A model generated the notes under the pieces. The model searched no databases and was not told the origin of the DNA. It saw only the letters and a program-made list of their open reading frames with translations. From Dokdonella_A sp044227025 (lineage in GTDB: Bacteria > Pseudomonadota > Gammaproteobacteria > Xanthomonadales > Rhodanobacteraceae): a stretch of DNA of 64,000 bases. The position numbers and the translations under genes are program-made. Positions within the stretch are counted from its first letter, which is position 1. Each line of letters begins with the position of its first letter. Shown here one piece after another: positions 60,638 to 64,000 of the stretch. The stretch lies in contig NZ_JBGAFX010000005.1 in NCBI RefSeq assembly GCF_044227025.1, forward strand, positions 62,001 through 126,000, given 5' to 3'.

Positions 60638-62149
60638 TCAGCGCCGGGCCGTTGTCCGCGGCAGGCGCTTGCCAGCGGCGCCATTGCCGAGCGGGAATCC
60701 GCGATCGCGCGCCCAAACCATCGCTTCGGCGCGCGAATGCACGTCGAGCTTGGAATAGACCGCCGCAGCGTGGTTGCGGATGGTGCGCGGAGAAAGCTGC
60801 AGGCGCGCGGCGATCGCCTTGTCGGACAGGCCTTCGGCGATCAACGCCAGCACCTCGCGTTCGCGGTTGGTCAGGTCCGCGAGGTCCGGGCCATCGACCA
60901 GCGAGTCGCCGCGGCGCACCTTGGCGATGCGCTCGATCAGCGGTGCGCTGAACCAGGAGGCATCCTTCATCACGGCTTCGATCGCCTCGACGAGTTCGAT
61001 CTCGCTGCGGCGGCGATGGGTGATGTCGAGCATCGCCACGAGCAGGCAGTCGGCACCATCGATGCGCACCGATTCGGCCGAGAGCAGGCAATCGATCGCA
61101 TGGCCGTCCTTGTGCGACACCTGGCACTCGACGTTGCGCAAGGAACCGGTCTTGCGCAGGCGGGCGAGCGATTGCGAACGCGCGGCGCCGGTGTCGAGGA
61201 AGCCGAGGCTGTCGATCGACTTTCCATCCAGGTCCTCCGCCAGATAACCGGTCGTGGTCGCCAGCGCCTCGTTCGCATCGATGATCTCGAAGGTTTCGGC
61301 CTTGCATACCAGGGTCGGCACCGGCGACATGCGGAATGCCTTGGCGAAACGCTCCTCGCTGTGGCGCAGCGCATCCTCGATGCGACGGCGGGGCTCGAGG
61401 TCCATGAACGTGAACAGCATGCACGGGTCGTCGCCGAACTCGATCGGCTGGCCCGCCACGACCACCAATTTCGAGCTGCCGTCGGCGATGCGGAGTTCGG
61501 CCTGCGTTTGCGGGATCGTTTCGCCGGCAACCAGCTGCTCGATCGCGCGTGCGCGATTCTCGGCGCGGTCGAGTACGTCGAGTTCGTAGATCGACTTGCC
61601 GACCACCGCGTCACTGGCGAAGCCGGTCATCTCGAGGAAGCCGCGGTTCACCTTGATGTAGCGCAGGTCGCCGAGGTGACAGATCAACGCCGGTGCCGGA
61701 TTCGCGCCGAACGCCTTCTCGAAACGTTGCTCGGCACTCGCCCAGTCGGTCACGTCGGCGAGGAACAACACGTACAGGTCAGGCGAGCCATCGGCATCGG
61801 TAATCGCCAGGCTGCGCACGCGATGCACGCGGCGAACGTCAGGTTGAGCGACGGACGTCACTTCCACGATGACATCCGCGAACGTCTCGCCGGCGATCGC
61901 GCGCGCGAGCGGATAGCTTGCCGGGGGGACCTTGTGGTGATTGCGGTAGTGCAGTTCGAAACGCTTGCGGTACTCGCCGATCGTGCGACCGAGCCCCGCG
62001 GCATCGACGCCATGCATCGCGCACGCCGCCGCATTGGCCCAGATCAGCTTGTGTCCACGCTCGATCAGGATGACCCCTTCGGTCGAGCCCGACACGATCT
62101 GTCGCAATTGGTCGCGATCGGTTGACGGGGGCAGGCGACGCTGTCTCAT
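60638..62149 (-). CDS. Triple-PAS LuxR-type transcriptional regulator
   Basis: A 503-residue protein (a GTG at 62161 would add four residues). PAS 1 about 12-125, PAS 2 about 138-255 (IKVNRGFLEMTGFASDAVVG), PAS 3 about 263-380 (IIDANEALATTTGYLAEDLDG), then a LuxR/NarL helix-turn-helix (DLTNREREVLALIAEGLSD, IAARLQLSPRTIRNHAAAVY). It lacks a receiver domain and any kinase. It is probably cytoplasmic, sensing redox, light or a ligand through PAS. The nearest gene upstream is divergent. Confidence 0.92.
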   Translation of the reverse strand: MRQRRLPPSTDRDQLRQIVSGSTEGVILIERGHKLIWANAAACAMHGVDAAGLGRTIGEYRKRFELHYRNHHKVPPASYPLARAIAGETFADVIVEVTSVAQPDVRRVHRVRSLAITDADGSPDLYVLFLADVTDWASAEQRFEKAFGANPAPALICHLGDLRYIKVNRGFLEMTGFASDAVVGKSIYELDVLDRAENRARAIEQLVAGETIPQTQAELRIADGSSKLVVVAGQPIEFGDDPCMLFTFMDLEPRRRIEDALRHSEERFAKAFRMSPVPTLVCKAETFEIIDANEALATTTGYLAEDLDGKSIDSLGFLDTGAARSQSLARLRKTGSLRNVECQVSHKDGHAIDCLLSAESVRIDGADCLLVAMLDITHRRRSEIELVEAIEAVMKDASWFSAPLIERIAKVRRGDSLVDGPDLADLTNREREVLALIAEGLSDKAIAARLQLSPRTIRNHAAAVYSKLDVHSRAEAMVWARDRGFPLGNGAAGKRLPRTTARR

Positions 62150-62376
62150 GGCATGGATCACGTTGCGCGCTGACGCGCGGAATGCATCAAGACGACCACA
62201 TCAGCGTGGTTCGGGTATGGGGCAAATGCACCAGACCGCCTGGTGCATTCGCAACGGGACGCGGCTCGTTCACGCATACAGACTTCCTGAATGGAGCGGA
62301 GCAGCGCGAGCTTGCTCCGATGCGCAGCGAATATACGCGATCGCTGCGCGCCGACGACAACCGAAGGAAACCGCAG

Positions 62377-62724
62377 ATGACCGAACCGCACGAGCCGCAA
62401 TTGCTGTCCCTGGCCGTAGTCGAGATGACTTCGCGGATCAGCTATGTGCAGCAGTTGCTGGCCTCCGAATCGTACGCGGCAGAATTCCGCCTCGAGCCGT
62501 CTCGAAATGCGCCGCCAGGGTCCCACTGGGTCGACGTCTGCGTCGACATGACGGACGCGCTTGCAGCGATGCGCACGATCCGCAACGTGCTGCTCTCGCT
62601 GTTGCACCTCGCCGACCGCGGACTGGTCGGGCATTTCCGCATCGTCACCGGCAGCGACTTGTTGCGGCGCCCAGAGCCCGGCGCGGACCACGGCACGCCC
62701 GACGGTGGACCATGCGCCGCCTAG
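62377..62724 (+). CDS. Small protein of unknown function, overlapping pair member 1
   Basis: A 115-residue protein with AAGGA before the ATG. It is alpha/beta, with TSRISYVQQLLASESYAAEF, SHWVDVCVDMTDALAAMRTI, and LLSLLHLADRGLVGHFRIV. No family recognised. Its stop overlaps the next gene's start by 13 bases, so translation is coupled. Confidence 0.65.
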   Translation: MTEPHEPQLLSLAVVEMTSRISYVQQLLASESYAAEFRLEPSRNAPPGSHWVDVCVDMTDALAAMRTIRNVLLSLLHLADRGLVGHFRIVTGSDLLRRPEPGADHGTPDGGPCAA

Positions 62725-62999
62725 GCGCGCGGAAAGCGCGCGGGCCGATGCGCGCCGGCGCCCTGCATTGTGACCTCGCCGCCGCCGCGCAGCGGATCTA
62801 TCTCGACCTCGTCGACGGCGATCTCACGGCATGGGCCGACGCCGAAGGGGTCATCTGGTTCGTGCAGGCCGATGACGAGCCCGTGGGGGTCGATGGCGGG
62901 ATCGTCGGCACCTATCGAATGGGGGCGTCGGCATCGGACATCCTCGACGACCTGGTCGAATTGCGCCGGTCGCGCTCAACCGATGCCATCATCTACTGA
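62712..62999 (+). CDS. Small protein of unknown function, overlapping pair member 2
   Basis: A 95-residue protein. The N-terminus is basic (MRRLGARKARGPMRAG), then a beta/alpha stretch with DLTAWADAEGVIWFVQADDE, GGIVGTYRMGASASDILDDL. It ends convergently with the FG-GAP gene with seven bases of overlap. No family recognised. Confidence 0.6.
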   Translation: MRRLGARKARGPMRAGALHCDLAAAAQRIYLDLVDGDLTAWADAEGVIWFVQADDEPVGVDGGIVGTYRMGASASDILDDLVELRRSRSTDAIIY

Positions 63000-64000
63000 T
63001 CGAACCCGTTCGCGAACAGGTAGTCACCGGTGAACACGTAGACCGCGCCCTGGTTCGTGAAGTCGAGGTCGCGCCCGAGCGAACCCGCATACAGCGTGCC
63101 GTCGGTGTGGAACGCCAGCGTGAATCCGAATGCGTCGCCGTCGCGCGGGTCGTCCAGCATGATCTTCTGCTGCTGGCTCCAAAGGCCGGCCACCTTCGCG
63201 AAGACGTAGACGGCGCCCGGGCCGCCGGACTCGTTGCAGCCGATGGCGAGGGCAGACGAACCCATCGCGGTGGTCCAGCAATACGTGTCGGGGGTGGCGT
63301 CCTCGGGCAGCAGGCTCGCCTCGGGCAACCATCCGTTCACGCCGCGATGGTAGACCTGCACCGGCGTCGCCGCGGTGTTGCCGGTTGCCGCGTAGTAGTC
63401 GCCGCGCAGGCTGCCGTCGAAGCCGAGGCTCTGACCGGGAATCGAACCGGCCAGCGTGCCCTGCGGCTGCCACACGCCGCTGATGCGCTTGTAGATCGCG
63501 ATCTCGCCGGTGTCGCCATTCGCGCTCCAGTCGGTCAGCATCGCGGTATCGCCCTCGAATTTCACCGGCCAGCCGACGTGATCGATGGTCTGCACCGGCG
63601 TCCAGGCCCCGGCCGATGAACGCTCGTACACGTAGGTGTGGTCGTGCCGATTGCTGATCATCGCGGTCGTACCGTCGAACGCGATGCTCTCGCCGAGTTC
63701 GTTTTCGTAGACGGGTGCCACCGGCAGGAACTGTTGCTCGAGCGACCACACGCTGCCTTCGCGATGGAATGCGTATACCGCGCCCGCCGCGTCGACGGCG
63801 CCTTGCGTGCGGCCGATCGAGCTGATCAGCGCAACGTTGCCCTTCAGTGCGATGCGCAGGCCGAAGTAGTCGCCGGCCATACCATCCGGCGCCAGGATGC
63901 GCGACTCATAGACGTAGCTGCCATTCACGCGCCGGTACACGTACACGGCACCTCGGTCCTGCTGCACGCCGATGTCTTCCTGGTAGGCGCCGACCAGCAA
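62993..64000 (-). CDS. FG-GAP/integrin-like beta-propeller exoprotein with LFANGFD tail (5' end cut)
   Basis: The N-terminus and signal lie beyond the right edge; 335 codons remain. FG-GAP-type blades are clear: GAVYVYRRVNGSYVYESRIL, GDYFGLRIALKGNVALIS, GAVYAFHREGSVWSL, GESIAFDGTTAMI, GAVYVFAKVAGLWSQQQKI, GFTLAFHTDGTLYAGS. The C-terminus GDYLFANGFDQ carries the same tail as the secreted beta-helix proteins in this window. Such propellers often bind ligands or other proteins outside the cell. Confidence 0.82.
   Translation of the reverse strand: MLVGAYQEDIGVQQDRGAVYVYRRVNGSYVYESRILAPDGMAGDYFGLRIALKGNVALISSIGRTQGAVDAAGAVYAFHREGSVWSLEQQFLPVAPVYENELGESIAFDGTTAMISNRHDHTYVYERSSAGAWTPVQTIDHVGWPVKFEGDTAMLTDWSANGDTGEIAIYKRISGVWQPQGTLAGSIPGQSLGFDGSLRGDYYAATGNTAATPVQVYHRGVNGWLPEASLLPEDATPDTYCWTTAMGSSALAIGCNESGGPGAVYVFAKVAGLWSQQQKIMLDDPRDGDAFGFTLAFHTDGTLYAGSLGRDLDFTNQGAVYVFTGDYLFANGFDQ

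Overview
The window is G+C-rich (about two thirds by eye) and densely packed with ordinary bacterial chromosome genes. The gene complement points to a gammaproteobacterium of the Lysobacterales (Xanthomonadales), probably close to Dokdonella/Rhodanobacteraceae. Pointers are the S53 exopeptidase, DUF1615 lipoprotein, DUF2167 membrane protein, yajQ, rsmC-rsuA, yjfLMC-like operon, many secreted beta-helix and beta-propeller proteins, and short dispersed palindromic repeats. The taxonomic call is inference from gene families, not from a marker RNA. I see no tRNA, rRNA, CRISPR array, prophage, insertion sequence or integrase.

Layout. 1-5.8 kb: a truncated LprI-like protein coupled to yebC, a large secreted S53 peptidase, a YhhQ-type transporter and a secreted RidA-like protein whose signal peptide contains a palindromic repeat. 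5.8-14.1 kb: MATE exporter, luciferase-like monooxygenase, the ABC-F protein YheS, an odd Cys-rich membrane protein, a transglutaminase-like protein, YajD, and the overlapping rsmC-rsuA pair. 14.3-20.8 kb: SPFH/band 7 protein with a coupled SH3-like secreted protein, DUF4259, yajQ, DUF4142, DUF2167 and a phosphodiester-glycosidase-domain protein. 20.9-27.7 kb: a 35-residue Lys-rich protein, an MBOAT/SGNH acyl-transfer pair, a peroxiredoxin, a secreted beta-helix protein and a YecE protein. 27.8-31.2 kb: MFS exporter facing a CPA1 Na+/H+ antiporter.

31.5-38.0 kb, all on the minus strand, is the most system-like region. A membrane-spanning winged-helix regulator with a beta-propeller sensor is followed by a tightly coupled trio: periplasmic cupredoxin-like protein, membrane c-di-GMP phosphodiesterase, and outer-membrane beta-barrel. 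38.2-45.2 kb holds a secreted propeller protein, two more beta-helix exoproteins and a DUF350-YgiB-YgiC operon. 45.4-48.2 kb has a TPR lipoprotein and a DUF2975-XRE-membrane protein operon preceded by an A+T-rich tandem repeat. 48.4-64 kb carries an AraC/VOC pair, a pseudouridine synthase, M14, M20 and amidohydrolase-type hydrolases, OsmC, GST, a TPR-methyltransferase fusion, a DUF1615 lipoprotein, a three-PAS LuxR regulator, and an integrin-like FG-GAP exoprotein cut by the right edge.

Two features recur across the exoproteins. Four unrelated secreted proteins end in a short conserved tail of the type D-x-IFANGF-D/E. Two others (the S53 peptidase, twice, and the propeller protein) share a roughly 120-residue C-terminal beta module. 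Both look like export or surface-sorting modules, and they are the most promising undescribed signals here.
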